Source of the DNA: Lachnospira rogosae
Lineage (GTDB): Bacteria > Bacillota > Clostridia > Lachnospirales > Lachnospiraceae
NCBI RefSeq assembly: GCF_040096455.1
Contig: NZ_JBBMER010000001.1
Span: 467,549-531,548, forward strand
Length of the DNA: 64,000 nt
Direction: 5' to 3'
Made by a program: the position numbers and the translations under genes. Below the pieces are notes generated by a model. That model had not been told where the DNA came from. It made no database searches and saw only the letters and a list, made by a program, of their open reading frames with translations. Below, one piece after another: positions 1 through 8,999 of the stretch (positions are counted from its first letter, which is position 1; the number at the start of each line of letters is the position of its first letter).

Positions 1-1113
1 GTATGAACTGATTGGCAGATATGACAATACCTTCATAGCAATACCATCTATATTCATAAGCTGAAAAAGAGTAATAAAGTATACAATCATAATAACCATC
101 TGTATGCTTCCGGCACTCTTATTAATATCCTCTGTCTTAGAAACAAGTGCACCAAATGCTCCATATATAAATGTATAGAAAAGCACACCGCCAAGTCCGA
201 ATAACGCATAGGTAACAAGTACATTTGCAGGAATATCAAGTAACATATCTAACATTCCGCCCCACGCACTCTGATTAAACTTATATGCACCGACAATCGC
301 AAGCATAAGTATTCCAGCCTGACATAACGAAGCTATTGTACCAGCAAGCACCTTTCCAAAAAATAAAATCTTAGTATCAGCACTTGTTACAAGCACCTCT
401 ATAGTCCTGTTGGACTTCTCCTGAGTAACTGATGTCGCAACCATAACACCATAGAATATTATTATCATAAATATAATGATAATGAGTGCATAACAATAAA
501 AATAATTATTTCCCATATCCTTGCCAAGAACAACTGTCTGACTGTTAATCTCTGGATTAAATGCCGTTATTATCTGCTCATAATCAAGATTATGGATACT
601 GCAGTACACCATCTGGTTAAGTGCTGTAAGTACCTGATTAAACTGCATATCAATGCTGTCAGTCATACTCTTATTGTATACAATATACTCATAATCTGTA
701 AGACTGTGAACCACAAAGCCTGCCTTGACTTCTTCATCTGACACTTTATCCTTTAATTCACTTTCTGATGACACTTTTTCAACCTTCATATCATCAAAAG
801 CTGCCTGAATTATCTGAATATCTGAAAATGTTCCAGACTCATCATATATAAGAATTACATCTTTATTATTGTCTGCTTTATTATCTTTATCAGAATCACT
901 CTTACCATCAACATTATCTTTATCGCTGTCAGAATCACCAGAATTCTGTTCTGTACTATTAGTAATTCCTGTGATGGCACTTATATCTATAAATCTTGGC
1001 ACAAACATAATAGCAGCAGCTATAACAGCTATAACAACCGTACTGATTACATACGACTTATTCTTAATATAAGTCATAAGCTCATATTGAAGAACTACAC
1101 CTAACTTTTTCAT
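1..1113 (-). CDS. ABC-2 type transporter permease (3' part outside window)
   Basis: This is the membrane subunit of an ABC exporter in the NatB/YhaP style; substrate unknown. The frame opens at ATG 1113, which overlaps the TGA of the ATPase gene by one base (TGATG), so the two genes are translationally coupled. The reading frame starts MKKLGVVLQYELMTYI, has one N-terminal membrane helix (residues about 22-40), then a long outside domain with a Ser/Asp/Lys-rich linker (about residues 50-75). A run of membrane helices follows from about residue 185. The motif TQEKSNRTIEVL after the second helix is typical of ABC-2 permeases. No stop codon is reached before position 1. The family is clear, the cargo is not; Na+ export or antimicrobial defence are both possible. 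Confidence 0.85.
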   Translation of the reverse strand, partial: MKKLGVVLQYELMTYIKNKSYVISTVVIAVIAAAIMFVPRFIDISAITGITNSTEQNSGDSDSDKDNVDGKSDSDKDNKADNNKDVILIYDESGTFSDIQIIQAAFDDMKVEKVSSESELKDKVSDEEVKAGFVVHSLTDYEYIVYNKSMTDSIDMQFNQVLTALNQMVYCSIHNLDYEQIITAFNPEINSQTVVLGKDMGNNYFYCYALIIIIFMIIIFYGVMVATSVTQEKSNRTIEVLVTSADTKILFFGKVLAGTIASLCQAGILMLAIVGAYKFNQSAWGGMLDMLLDIPANVLVTYALFGLGGVLFYTFIYGAFGALVSKTEDINKSAGSIQMVIMIVYFITLFQLMNIDGIAMKVLSYLPISSY

Positions 1114-2159
1114 CAGCGTACACCTCCCTCAACAGACTTTTTATGTTCACTGCTTTCGCCTTGCGGTAACTCATCAACAATATCTCTATTATAACTATTA
1201 TCGTCATTACTATTATTCTTATAATCTACCACTTTGTCGTCTTCCATATCATCACCTACAAGAGATACAAATATATCATTAAGAGATGGCTTATAAGTTT
1301 CAAAATGCTCAATTTCTATACCACACGCAATCATTCTTTTAAGAATATCCGCCCTTGACACGCCATTTATATTCCTTACAATAATCTCCTCTCTTGTTCT
1401 TCCAGTCTCTGTTATTATGTCAGACACATTGTCTTTTATAATCTGTGACAACTCATCAAGCCCCATATTAACATCTGATATAACCAGCTGATTCTCGCCA
1501 TACTGTCTCTTAATGTCTTTAAGATTGCCTGCAAGTGCTATATTTCCCTTATCTATTATCGCTATGTCACGACAGAACTCCTCTACATAACTCATCTGGT
1601 GGCTTGAAAATATAACTATTCTTCCTTCGTTTATGACTTCTGTCACAACATCCTGAAGTATCTTTGAATTCACCGGATCAAGCCCACTAAATGGCTCATC
1701 GAGTATAACTATCTCTGGTTCACACGCAAGTGTTGAAGCAAGCTGTACTTTCTGCTGATTACCCTTGGATAATGTCTCTAACTTTCTGTTGGCATACTCA
1801 TCTATCTCAAGACGCTTTAGCCACTTCTTTGCATTATTGACTGCCTCTTTCTTGGAAAGTCCTCTAAGTCTTGTAAGATATACTATCTGTTCAAGCACTG
1901 TCTTCTTAGGATATAACCCTCTCTCTTCTGGCAGATACCCTATAAGATGCTTCTTAGGGTTAAACGGCTCATCGTCAAGATATACCTCACCCTCATCTGC
2001 TTTAAAGACATCCATAATAATTCTTATCGTAGTTGTCTTACCTGCTCCATTTCTTCCAAGAAGTCCAAGTGCACTGCCACTTTCAACTTCAAAAGAAATG
2101 CCGTGTAGAACCTGATTACCTTCAAAAGACTTTGTCAAGTCTCTTACTTCAAGTTTCAT
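1113..2159 (-). CDS. ABC transporter ATP-binding protein (NatA-like)
   Basis: ATPase partner of the permease at 1-1113. Walker A GRNGAGKTT is at about residues 35-43, the signature LSKGNQQK at about 131-138, and Walker B VILDEPFSGLD at about 151-161, followed by a switch histidine in FSSHQM. The first 225 residues are the nucleotide-binding domain. The C-terminal extension of about 120 residues (DUF4162-like, ending in a charged, Asn/Asp-rich tail) is usual for NatA/YhaQ-type exporters. Start ATG 2159 has GAGGAG nine bases upstream. It is the first gene of a two-gene operon. Confidence 0.9.
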   Translation of the reverse strand: MKLEVRDLTKSFEGNQVLHGISFEVESGSALGLLGRNGAGKTTTIRIIMDVFKADEGEVYLDDEPFNPKKHLIGYLPEERGLYPKKTVLEQIVYLTRLRGLSKKEAVNNAKKWLKRLEIDEYANRKLETLSKGNQQKVQLASTLACEPEIVILDEPFSGLDPVNSKILQDVVTEVINEGRIVIFSSHQMSYVEEFCRDIAIIDKGNIALAGNLKDIKRQYGENQLVISDVNMGLDELSQIIKDNVSDIITETGRTREEIIVRNINGVSRADILKRMIACGIEIEHFETYKPSLNDIFVSLVGDDMEDDKVVDYKNNSNDDNSYNRDIVDELPQGESSEHKKSVEGGVR

Positions 2160-2310
2160 TAAAATGTTCTCCTCTCATATTTGTAAAACTTTTATAGTAA
2201 TTGTATCATATGAAAGAACATTTTGACAGTCAAATTTTTGTTGAATTTTAAGAATTTCAGGAATTTCAAGAAATATTCTTTCTGTATATTCCTGTTGAAG
2301 TTTAAAACCA

Positions 2311-2347
2311 AAAAGAGCCTGAAACAAGCAAACTTGTTTCAGACTCT
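2311..2347 (-). terminator. Intrinsic terminator after kduD
   Basis: On the minus strand a stem (GAGTCTGAAACAAG pairing with CTTGTTTCAGGCTC, one G-T pair) is followed by a T-rich run. It lies about 50 bases beyond the kduD stop and separates the uronate genes from the ABC exporter. Confidence 0.8.
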
Positions 2348-2399
2348 TCTGTCATTATCTATACACGCACATCGTGCTTGTAATATGTAATATTATTTA

Positions 2400-3197
2400 T
2401 TACTGTGGCTGCTTTCCGATGTAAGCAAGGATACCACCATCAACATAAAGAATATGTCCGTTAACGGCATCTGAAGCTTCTGAAGCAAGGAATACAGCTG
2501 GACCAGCTAATTCTTCTGGCTTTAACCATCTGTTAGCAGGTGTCTTAGCACAGATGAACTGATCGAATGGATGTCTAGAACCATCAGCCTGTCTTTCTCT
2601 TAATGGAGCTGTCTGAGGTGTCTCGATGTAACCAGGTCCAATACCATTACACTGGATATTGTACTGACCATACTCAGAACAAATATTTCTTGTAAGCATC
2701 TTAAGACCACCCTTAGCAGCAGCATAAGCTGATACTGTTTCACGGCCTAACTCTGACATCATAGAGCAGATGTTAATAATCTTACCGTGACCTCTTTCGA
2801 TCATTGATGGAATAACTGCCTTAGATACGATAAATGGTGCATTAAGGTCAACGTCGATAACCTGTCTGAATTCAGCAGCTGTCATATCGCACATTGGAAT
2901 TCTCTTAATGATACCAGCATTGTTAACAAGGATATCGATAGGAGCTACATCCTTAGCAATCTGAGCAACCATAGCGTTAACCTGCTCTTCATTAGTTACG
3001 TCACATACATAACCGTGAGCATCGATACCAGCTTCCTTGTAAGCTGCTAATCCCTTATCTACTAATTCCTGCTTAATATCGTTAAATACGATTGTAGCAC
3101 CTGCCTTAGCCATTCCGCTAGCGATAGCAAAACCGATACCATAAGAAGCACCTGTAACTAAAGCAACTTTTCCTTCAAGTGAAAAATTTACTGACAT
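2400..3197 (-). CDS. kduD: SDR oxidoreductase, 2-deoxy-D-gluconate/ketouronate dehydrogenase (KduD-like)
   Basis: A classical short-chain dehydrogenase of 265 residues. The cofactor motif TGASYGIG is at residues 15-22, NNAG at about 91-94, and the catalytic YAAAK at about 158-162, with the family's C-terminal end VDGGILAYIGKQP. KduD reduces 2,5-diketo-3-deoxygluconate to 2-keto-3-deoxygluconate in pectin and unsaturated uronate breakdown. Proteins of this subfamily are also annotated gluconate 5-dehydrogenase. The KduD reading is preferred because kduI lies just upstream on the same strand. An AAAGGAG site precedes ATG 3197. The 225-bp gap to kduI may hold its own promoter. Confidence 0.75.
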   Translation of the reverse strand: MSVNFSLEGKVALVTGASYGIGFAIASGMAKAGATIVFNDIKQELVDKGLAAYKEAGIDAHGYVCDVTNEEQVNAMVAQIAKDVAPIDILVNNAGIIKRIPMCDMTAAEFRQVIDVDLNAPFIVSKAVIPSMIERGHGKIINICSMMSELGRETVSAYAAAKGGLKMLTRNICSEYGQYNIQCNGIGPGYIETPQTAPLRERQADGSRHPFDQFICAKTPANRWLKPEELAGPAVFLASEASDAVNGHILYVDGGILAYIGKQPQ

Positions 3198-3422
3198 TTT
3201 AAAATCTCCTTTTCTCTTAATATTATATCAATGAACTCCAGAGCATATGGAATATCACAATATACTCCATACCTCTATGAGAATCATCCATCATAATGGA
3301 TTATGCCATTAATAATATTAAACAGCATAATGTGTATGTAACCTATAATAATACAGCTACTCTTTATATATCAATCAATAACAATAAAATAATCTTGTTA
3401 AGCAATCATAAAGACATTCTGA

Positions 3423-4265
3423 TTATCTAAGATCCTTCATATCTACATCATCCATATCATCGAAGTCCTGGTTCTCACCAACCATACCCCAGATGAATGT
3501 ATAAGCGTGAGTAGCTGAAGCTGAGTGAATTGACCAACTTGGTGATATAACAGCTTCTTCATTTCTCATAACAATGTGTCTTGTCTCTGTTGGCTCACCC
3601 ATATAGTGGAATACAACAGCATCTTCCGGAACTTCAAAGTAAAGATATACTTCCATTCTTCTGTCATGTGTATGACATGGCATTGTGTTCCATACGCTTC
3701 CTGGTTCAAGGCAAGTCATACCCATCTCTAACTGGCAGCTTTCAACCTGTCCTGGAAGGATATACTTATTGATTGTTCTATGGTTAGCACTCTCAAGACA
3801 TCCAAGTTCCTTTTTATTCTCAGGTAAAATGTCCTTAGCTGGATCAATAAATACTGTTGGGTATGTCTTATGTGCTGGTGCACTGTTAAGATAGAACTTA
3901 GCCGGGTTCTTAGGGTCTTCACTCTTGAACGAGATATCCTTAGCACCCATACCTATGTACATACCGTCTTTATATTTGAAGTTATATTCCTTGCCATCTA
4001 CTGTAACTGTTCCGTTACCACCAATGTTAATGATACCCATCTCTCTTCTTTCAAGGAAATACTTAGCTCTAAGTTCAGCACCTGCTTCAAGAACAAGTTC
4101 CTTATTAACTGGTGTAGCAGCTCCTACTATAATTCTGTCAATCTGACTGTAGATTGTCTTAATCTCATCAGCTACAAATAAATTCTGAATTAAAAAGTCA
4201 TGTCTTAATCTGTCTGTGTCATAGTTCTTGACATCAGCAGGATTTGCTCCTGGTCTTACTTCCAT
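3423..4265 (-). CDS. kduI: 4-deoxy-L-threo-5-hexosulose-uronate ketol-isomerase
   Basis: Cytosolic cupin enzyme that isomerises 5-keto-4-deoxyuronate to 2,5-diketo-3-deoxygluconate, the step before KduD in pectin catabolism. The 280-residue length is normal for KduI. The metal-binding motif MPCHTHDRRMEVYLYFE supplies two His and a Glu near residues 195-210, and a further His lies in SIHSASATHAY near residue 247. The N-terminal region with NIGGNGTVTVDG is also characteristic. The start is ATG 4265 with AAAGGAGA upstream. It is followed by kduD on the same strand. No other uronate genes (kdgK, eda, uxuA) are present in the window. Confidence 0.93.
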   Translation of the reverse strand: MEVRPGANPADVKNYDTDRLRHDFLIQNLFVADEIKTIYSQIDRIIVGAATPVNKELVLEAGAELRAKYFLERREMGIINIGGNGTVTVDGKEYNFKYKDGMYIGMGAKDISFKSEDPKNPAKFYLNSAPAHKTYPTVFIDPAKDILPENKKELGCLESANHRTINKYILPGQVESCQLEMGMTCLEPGSVWNTMPCHTHDRRMEVYLYFEVPEDAVVFHYMGEPTETRHIVMRNEEAVISPSWSIHSASATHAYTFIWGMVGENQDFDDMDDVDMKDLR

Positions 4266-4354
4266 TTTTATGTCTCCTTTTCTTGTTCAAATATGATTAT
4301 GGATAACTTACAATAATATCATCCAGCTCATTTTATATAATATAATACCATTAT

Positions 4355-5671
4355 TTATATATTTTTACAACTAATAATTCGTTTAATAAGCGGACTTGTC
4401 TTTACAATATCCTCTGATATTTCAAATGCTTTGATAATTAAGCCCTCTGCCTCTAATATTTTATCTTTATTGGCGGCATAGATTGTGGCAAGGCAGTCAC
4501 CACATTTTACATAATCTCCGCGCTTGGCTGACAGCTTTACGCCGACAGAATAATCTATAACATCTTCTTTTGTCATTCTTCCGCCACCTAATATCATCGA
4601 GGCTTCTCCTATAAGTTCTGACTCAATTCTTTGAACATAGCCTTCTTTATCTGCTTTAACCTCTATTTTATAATTACATTCTGTAAATTCATCTAAATCG
4701 TCAAATACAGTTATATCCCCACCCTGACGTTTAATGAATTCCAAGAATTTATTATATGCACTTCCATCATCTATGGAATTCTGTAACATACCTCGTGCCT
4801 TGTCTGCATTTTCTTCTACTTTAGAAGCAATAAGCATCTGTGTGCCTAATTCAAGGCAGAGATTAATAAGGTCTTCTGGACCTTCTTTCTTTAAAGTCTT
4901 TACCGCTTCCGCAACCTCCAGTGCATTACCTACAGCAAGGCCCAGCGGTTCATCCATATCTGATATTACTGCTATTGTGTTTCTACCAGCAAGACTTCCT
5001 ATCTTAACCATCTCTTCTGCAAGTTTCTCGGCATCCTGCATATTTTTCATAAATGCACCGCTTCCGACTTTAACATCAAGCACAATCGCCCCTGCACCTG
5101 CGGCAATCTTTTTGCTCATTATACTGCTTGCTATAAGCGGTATGCTGTCAACAATGGCAGTAACGTCCCTTAAAGCATATATCTTCTTATCTGCCGGAGC
5201 AAGATTGCCTGTCTGTCCTGTAAGTGCAAGTCCTATCTCTTTAATATTATCAATAAATTCTTCTTCACTTAACTTAGTCCTGAAGCCTTTAATACTCTCT
5301 AGCTTATCAATTGTTCCGCCAGTATTGCCAAGTCCACGTCCGCTCATCTTGGCAACCTTGCCTCCACAGGCAGCTACCATTGGTGCAAGTATAAGTGTTG
5401 TCTTATCACCAACACCGCCTGTGCTGTGTTTGTCTACATTAATGCCGCCTATCTCTGACAAATCCATCATATCACCGCTATGTGCCATCGCAAGCGTAAG
5501 ATTGGTTGTTTCCTCATAATTCATTCCATTAAAATATATCGCCATAAGAAGTGCCGACATCTGATAATCCGGAATTGTGCCATTGGTATATTCATTAATA
5601 ACATAATCAATTTCTTCTTTTGACAATGATTCATTATATTTTTTCTTGGATATTATATCAAACATTCTCAT
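4355..5671 (-). CDS. pdp: Pyrimidine-nucleoside phosphorylase
   Basis: Splits uridine/thymidine with phosphate into base and (deoxy)ribose-1-phosphate in nucleoside salvage. The glycosyltransferase-family-3 signature SGRGLGNTGGTIDKLES is visible near residue 110, with the phosphate-binding KHSTGGVGDKT near residue 80 and the C-terminal PYNP domain. The ATG at 5671 (MRMFDIISKK) is chosen because GAGGAG lies eight bases before it. A longer frame from GTG 5680 would overlap that ribosome binding site. The product is 438 residues, normal for the family. The organism may use uridine and thymidine alike; the sequence alone does not separate Pdp from DeoA, but Firmicute enzymes are usually Pdp. Confidence 0.88.
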   Translation of the reverse strand: MRMFDIISKKKYNESLSKEEIDYVINEYTNGTIPDYQMSALLMAIYFNGMNYEETTNLTLAMAHSGDMMDLSEIGGINVDKHSTGGVGDKTTLILAPMVAACGGKVAKMSGRGLGNTGGTIDKLESIKGFRTKLSEEEFIDNIKEIGLALTGQTGNLAPADKKIYALRDVTAIVDSIPLIASSIMSKKIAAGAGAIVLDVKVGSGAFMKNMQDAEKLAEEMVKIGSLAGRNTIAVISDMDEPLGLAVGNALEVAEAVKTLKKEGPEDLINLCLELGTQMLIASKVEENADKARGMLQNSIDDGSAYNKFLEFIKRQGGDITVFDDLDEFTECNYKIEVKADKEGYVQRIESELIGEASMILGGGRMTKEDVIDYSVGVKLSAKRGDYVKCGDCLATIYAANKDKILEAEGLIIKAFEISEDIVKTSPLIKRIISCKNI

Positions 5672-5827
5672 AGCTATCACTCCTCAAACAATTGATTTTT
5701 AATTGTAACACTCTGCTTTATTTTACATTTTTGTGAATTTCTGTTTCGTAACATTGTATTTGATTATATACTAACATTTTTCTGTAATTTATGCTATTAT
5801 TATTAGCAGAATTCTTAAAATAAGAAA

Positions 5828-5849
5828 GCAGGCAGCAGTTATTGCCTGC
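5828..5849 (+). other. Hairpin in the leader of the DAHP synthase gene
   Basis: GCAGGCA and TGCCTGC form a perfect 7-bp stem with an 8-base loop about 30 bases before the aroF start. No T-run follows, so it is not a plain terminator. It may be an mRNA-stability or protein-binding element. Confidence 0.4.
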
Positions 5850-5880
5850 GGTTATTAATATAATACAAGGAGATATAATA

Positions 5881-6912
5881 ATGAGTTTTGAATTTATACG
5901 AAAGCTTCCTACACCAACGGATATCAAGCGTGATTTTCCAGTTCCTGAAAGGGTTGCTGAATTAAAGAAAGAACGAGATAAAGAAATTGCCGATGTAATT
6001 ACTGGCAGGTCAGATAAATTTCTTGCTATAATCGGACCTTGTTCTGCCGATAACGAGGACGCTGTATTAGACTATACATTAAGACTTAAAAAAGTTCAGG
6101 AAAAGATTGCTGACAAAGTACTAATCATTCCAAGAGTATATACTAACAAGCCAAGAACCACAGGCACTGGCTATAAAGGTATGCTCCACCAGCCTGACCC
6201 AGAGAAAAAGCCTGACCTTCTTGCTGGACTTGTTGCTATCAGAAAAATGCACATAAGAGTTATGGAAGAAACAGAACTTATGCCAGCCGATGAAATGTTA
6301 TACCCTGAGAATTACTGGTTCCTTGCTGATGTACTCTCATATGTTGCCGTTGGTGCAAGATCTGTTGAAGACCAGCAGCACAGACTTACTGTAAGTGGTA
6401 TGGACGTTCCTGCTGGTATGAAGAACCCTACAAGCGGTGATTTCTCAGTTATGCTTAACTCTGTAATCGCTGCTCAGGCAAAGCAGTCTTTCATATACAG
6501 AAACTGGGAAGTTGAAACACCTGGTAATCCTCTGGCTCACACTATATTAAGAGGTGCTGTCAACAAACACGGACAGAACATTCCTAACTACCATTATGAA
6601 GATTTAATAAGACTTGCCAATATGTATAAGACTAAGGATTTACTCAATCCAGCTTGTATCGTTGATGCTAACCACAGCAACTCTGGCAAAATGTATGCTG
6701 AACAGATAAGAATTACTAAAGAAGTAATTCACAGCCGCAATCATTCAAATGATGTTAAACAGCTTGTTAAAGGTGTTATGATTGAAAGTTATATTGAACC
6801 TGGCTGCCAGAAAGTCGGCGAAGGTGTATATGGCAAATCAATAACAGACCCTTGCCTTGGCTGGGAAGAATCTGAAAAGTTATTATACACAATAGCTGAT
6901 ATGCTCAAGTAA
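5881..6912 (+). CDS. aroF: 3-deoxy-7-phosphoheptulonate (DAHP) synthase, class I AroFGH type
   Basis: First enzyme of aromatic amino acid synthesis: condenses phosphoenolpyruvate and erythrose 4-phosphate. Family motifs are IGPCSADN near residue 53, the PRVYTNKPRTTGTGYKG active-site stretch near residue 86, and CIVDANHSNSGK near residue 250. Start ATG 5881 (MSFEFIRKL) has AAGGAG about nine bases before it; an in-frame ATG at 5842 would lie upstream of this site. The 343-residue length matches the AroG-type core. No other shikimate genes are adjacent, so feedback class (Phe, Tyr or Trp) cannot be told. Its last 30 bases overlap the 3' end of the convergent SpoIIM-like gene. Confidence 0.92.
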   Translation: MSFEFIRKLPTPTDIKRDFPVPERVAELKKERDKEIADVITGRSDKFLAIIGPCSADNEDAVLDYTLRLKKVQEKIADKVLIIPRVYTNKPRTTGTGYKGMLHQPDPEKKPDLLAGLVAIRKMHIRVMEETELMPADEMLYPENYWFLADVLSYVAVGARSVEDQQHRLTVSGMDVPAGMKNPTSGDFSVMLNSVIAAQAKQSFIYRNWEVETPGNPLAHTILRGAVNKHGQNIPNYHYEDLIRLANMYKTKDLLNPACIVDANHSNSGKMYAEQIRITKEVIHSRNHSNDVKQLVKGVMIESYIEPGCQKVGEGVYGKSITDPCLGWEESEKLLYTIADMLK

Positions 6913-7455
6913 CATTTTCAGACACCCCGGATTTACGTAGGCTTCGCACAACGTGCCTGCCAACAATAATATAAAACTGACTAATAATGCCATTGCTATT
7001 TTCCTTATATTAATATTCACATATGACCCTCTGCTGGTTTCCCATATGGATATTAGTATGAATATAGTAATGGCATATATTATATAATGTGGAAATGTCA
7101 TCACTATGTATACAAACATTCCTTTTATCCCCATATTCATTACACTTACGCTCACAACCATTCCAACGCTCATTCCAATAATTCCGAAAATTATATATAC
7201 TGCCGGAACTGCAACAGGTGTAATAAGCAGTAATATGAGAAGTGCAAATTCTTTTATTCTCGTTTTGAAAATATATTGCCACAACGCCACATTATTTACC
7301 TTCATATCAATAATAGATAATCTGAAATCATTATTCAGTACTCCAACCTTATCCGTTATATTTATTATTGCATAATTAGCTATCAGTGTCCCAGCAATAA
7401 CTCCCACCATAACTGCCAACATATATCTGTATCGTTTTAAAAAAATCCCAGCCAT
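6883..7455 (-). CDS. spoIIM: Stage II sporulation protein M-like membrane protein
   Basis: A 190-residue protein with five predicted membrane helices, starting with KRYRYMLAVMVGVIAG and carrying a central IKEFALLILLLITPVAVPAVY segment. This is the SpoIIM/DUF95 pattern. In spore formers SpoIIM joins SpoIID and SpoIIP in peptidoglycan remodelling during forespore engulfment. The start at 7455 has a GGAGG site. It sits directly downstream of a NUDIX gene, an arrangement I recall from related Clostridia. The assignment rests on topology and context, not on a catalytic motif, so a general SpoIIM-fold membrane protein is also possible. Confidence 0.65.
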   Translation of the reverse strand: MAGIFLKRYRYMLAVMVGVIAGTLIANYAIINITDKVGVLNNDFRLSIIDMKVNNVALWQYIFKTRIKEFALLILLLITPVAVPAVYIIFGIIGMSVGMVVSVSVMNMGIKGMFVYIVMTFPHYIIYAITIFILISIWETSRGSYVNINIRKIAMALLVSFILLLAGTLCEAYVNPGCLKMLLEHISYCV

Positions 7456-7582
7456 ATAAACGCCTCCTTATTTATCAGGTCAGGCTATTTATATGCCGGG
7501 ATTTCTTTTAATATGTTTTGATTATTGAATTTAATTATTGAATTTAATCATTTGATTGTTTTAATTACTTTATTTACTTCAT

Positions 7583-8116
7583 TTATAATGTCTGCTCATA
7601 TGCAAGTATAGCAGATATTGTCTTGGAATCTTCTATTATTCCGCTCATAATCATATCTTTTAATTCCTGCAATGTATAATACTCAACATTAATATATTCT
7701 TCTTCGTCAAGCTGCTGTACTGACTTTGTAAGCTTATCAGCCATATATATATCAACCTTTTCATTGCAGAAAGCAACTGCCGTAATTATAGATATAAGCT
7801 TTCTTACATTATCAGGGTCAGCTTTATACCCTGTTTCTTCTTCCAACTCTCTTATTGCCGCAGTCTTGACAGGTTCACCCTTATTAATTCCTCCTGCTGG
7901 TATTTCAAGTGTTTCTTTATCTGGTGAATTACGGAACTGCCTTACCATAATAATTCTGCCATCATCACGAACAGCAACAACAGCCGCAGCTCCTTTATGC
8001 TCAATATGATCCCAATACACTGTCTTGCCGTCTGGTGTAACAATCGTATCTTTATAAATTTCAAGCATTGAACCTTTATACATCAACTCTCTGCTAACTC
8101 TTTTTATATGTTCCAT
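7583..8116 (-). CDS. NUDIX hydrolase, ADP-ribose pyrophosphatase type
   Basis: Cytosolic enzyme that hydrolyses nucleoside diphosphates linked to another group, probably ADP-ribose to AMP and ribose 5-phosphate. The Nudix box is complete near residue 75: GGINKGEP, seven-residue spacer, then RELEEETGY with the metal-binding glutamates. The 177-residue length is that of the NudF group. GAGG lies nine bases before ATG 8116. Only 18 bp separate it from the end of proC, so the two are probably cotranscribed. Confidence 0.88.
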   Translation of the reverse strand: MEHIKRVSRELMYKGSMLEIYKDTIVTPDGKTVYWDHIEHKGAAAVVAVRDDGRIIMVRQFRNSPDKETLEIPAGGINKGEPVKTAAIRELEEETGYKADPDNVRKLISIITAVAFCNEKVDIYMADKLTKSVQQLDEEEYINVEYYTLQELKDMIMSGIIEDSKTISAILAYEQTL

Positions 8117-8134
8117 ATTGAATCCTCATTTTTA

Positions 8135-8932
8135 TTATTTAATATTATGACACTTATCATAACATGCATCTGTGGCTTTTATGACAGCATTACGGAAATT
8201 GTGTTCTTCAAGTGCTGCTACACCAGCTATTGTTGTACCACCCGGTGAGCATACTTTATCCTTTAACACTCCCGGATGCTCGTTAGTTTCAAGAACCATC
8301 TTAGCTGAGCCAAGAACTGTCTGTGCAACTAATTTATAAGCATCATCTCTCTTAATTCCATATTTGACAGCACTATCAGCAAGTGCCTCAATAAACATAT
8401 ATACATATGCTGGCGAACTTCCACTTGCACATACAATAACATCCATAAGCTTCTCATCAACATAGACAACCTTTCCAAATGAATTAAAAAATCTGTCTAC
8501 AACATCTCTCTGTTCAAATGAAAATTCATCTTTATTGTATGATACGCCAGTCATCCCTTCTCCGACAAGAGCGGGTGTATTAGGCATTGCTCTTACAACC
8601 TTAGTATTAATTCCAAGATTATCCTTAATAGAGTCTATTGTAATTCCAGGTGCTATAGATATAACAACGCTGTCTTCTCTTATGACATTAACTATATTCT
8701 TCATTACAGCACTATATACCTGTGGCTTAACTGCTAATACTATATACTGTGCATTGTTAGCACACTCTGCATTGCTCTCAGCATATTTGACACCTGTTTC
8801 ATCACTTATTCTTTTACATTTATCAAGGTCTGGACAGGTAAATATAATATCTGATGGTTCAAATACATTAAGGACACCTTTAAGCATAGCATATCCCATA
8901 TTACCCATTCCAATAAAGCCTATCTTTGCCAT
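8135..8932 (-). CDS. proC: Pyrroline-5-carboxylate reductase
   Basis: Last step of proline synthesis, reducing 1-pyrroline-5-carboxylate with NAD(P)H. The Rossmann motif GFIGMGNMGYAM is at residues 5-16. Family stretches VRAMPNTPALVGEGMTGVS (near 114) and the C-terminal signature SPGGTTIAGVAALEE (near 228) are intact. Length 265 is normal. An AAAGGAG site precedes ATG 8932. No proA or proB is in the window. Confidence 0.93.
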   Translation of the reverse strand: MAKIGFIGMGNMGYAMLKGVLNVFEPSDIIFTCPDLDKCKRISDETGVKYAESNAECANNAQYIVLAVKPQVYSAVMKNIVNVIREDSVVISIAPGITIDSIKDNLGINTKVVRAMPNTPALVGEGMTGVSYNKDEFSFEQRDVVDRFFNSFGKVVYVDEKLMDVIVCASGSSPAYVYMFIEALADSAVKYGIKRDDAYKLVAQTVLGSAKMVLETNEHPGVLKDKVCSPGGTTIAGVAALEEHNFRNAVIKATDACYDKCHNIK

Positions 8933-8999
8933 ACTGCCTGCTCCTTTCAGGATTTAGTTTTAATTTTTATCAACATTTTATTAATGTTCTTCTATTAAA

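Noticed and set aside
1113..2159. Bacitracin-type BceAB exporter
   Set aside because: The permease is of ABC-2 type with an N-terminal helix and outer domain, not FtsX/BceB type, and there is no adjacent two-component system.
4734..5519. 261-codon plus-strand open frame
   Set aside because: It lies wholly inside pdp on the other strand, has a Ser/Pro/Leu-rich composition of a complementary shadow and no ribosome binding site.
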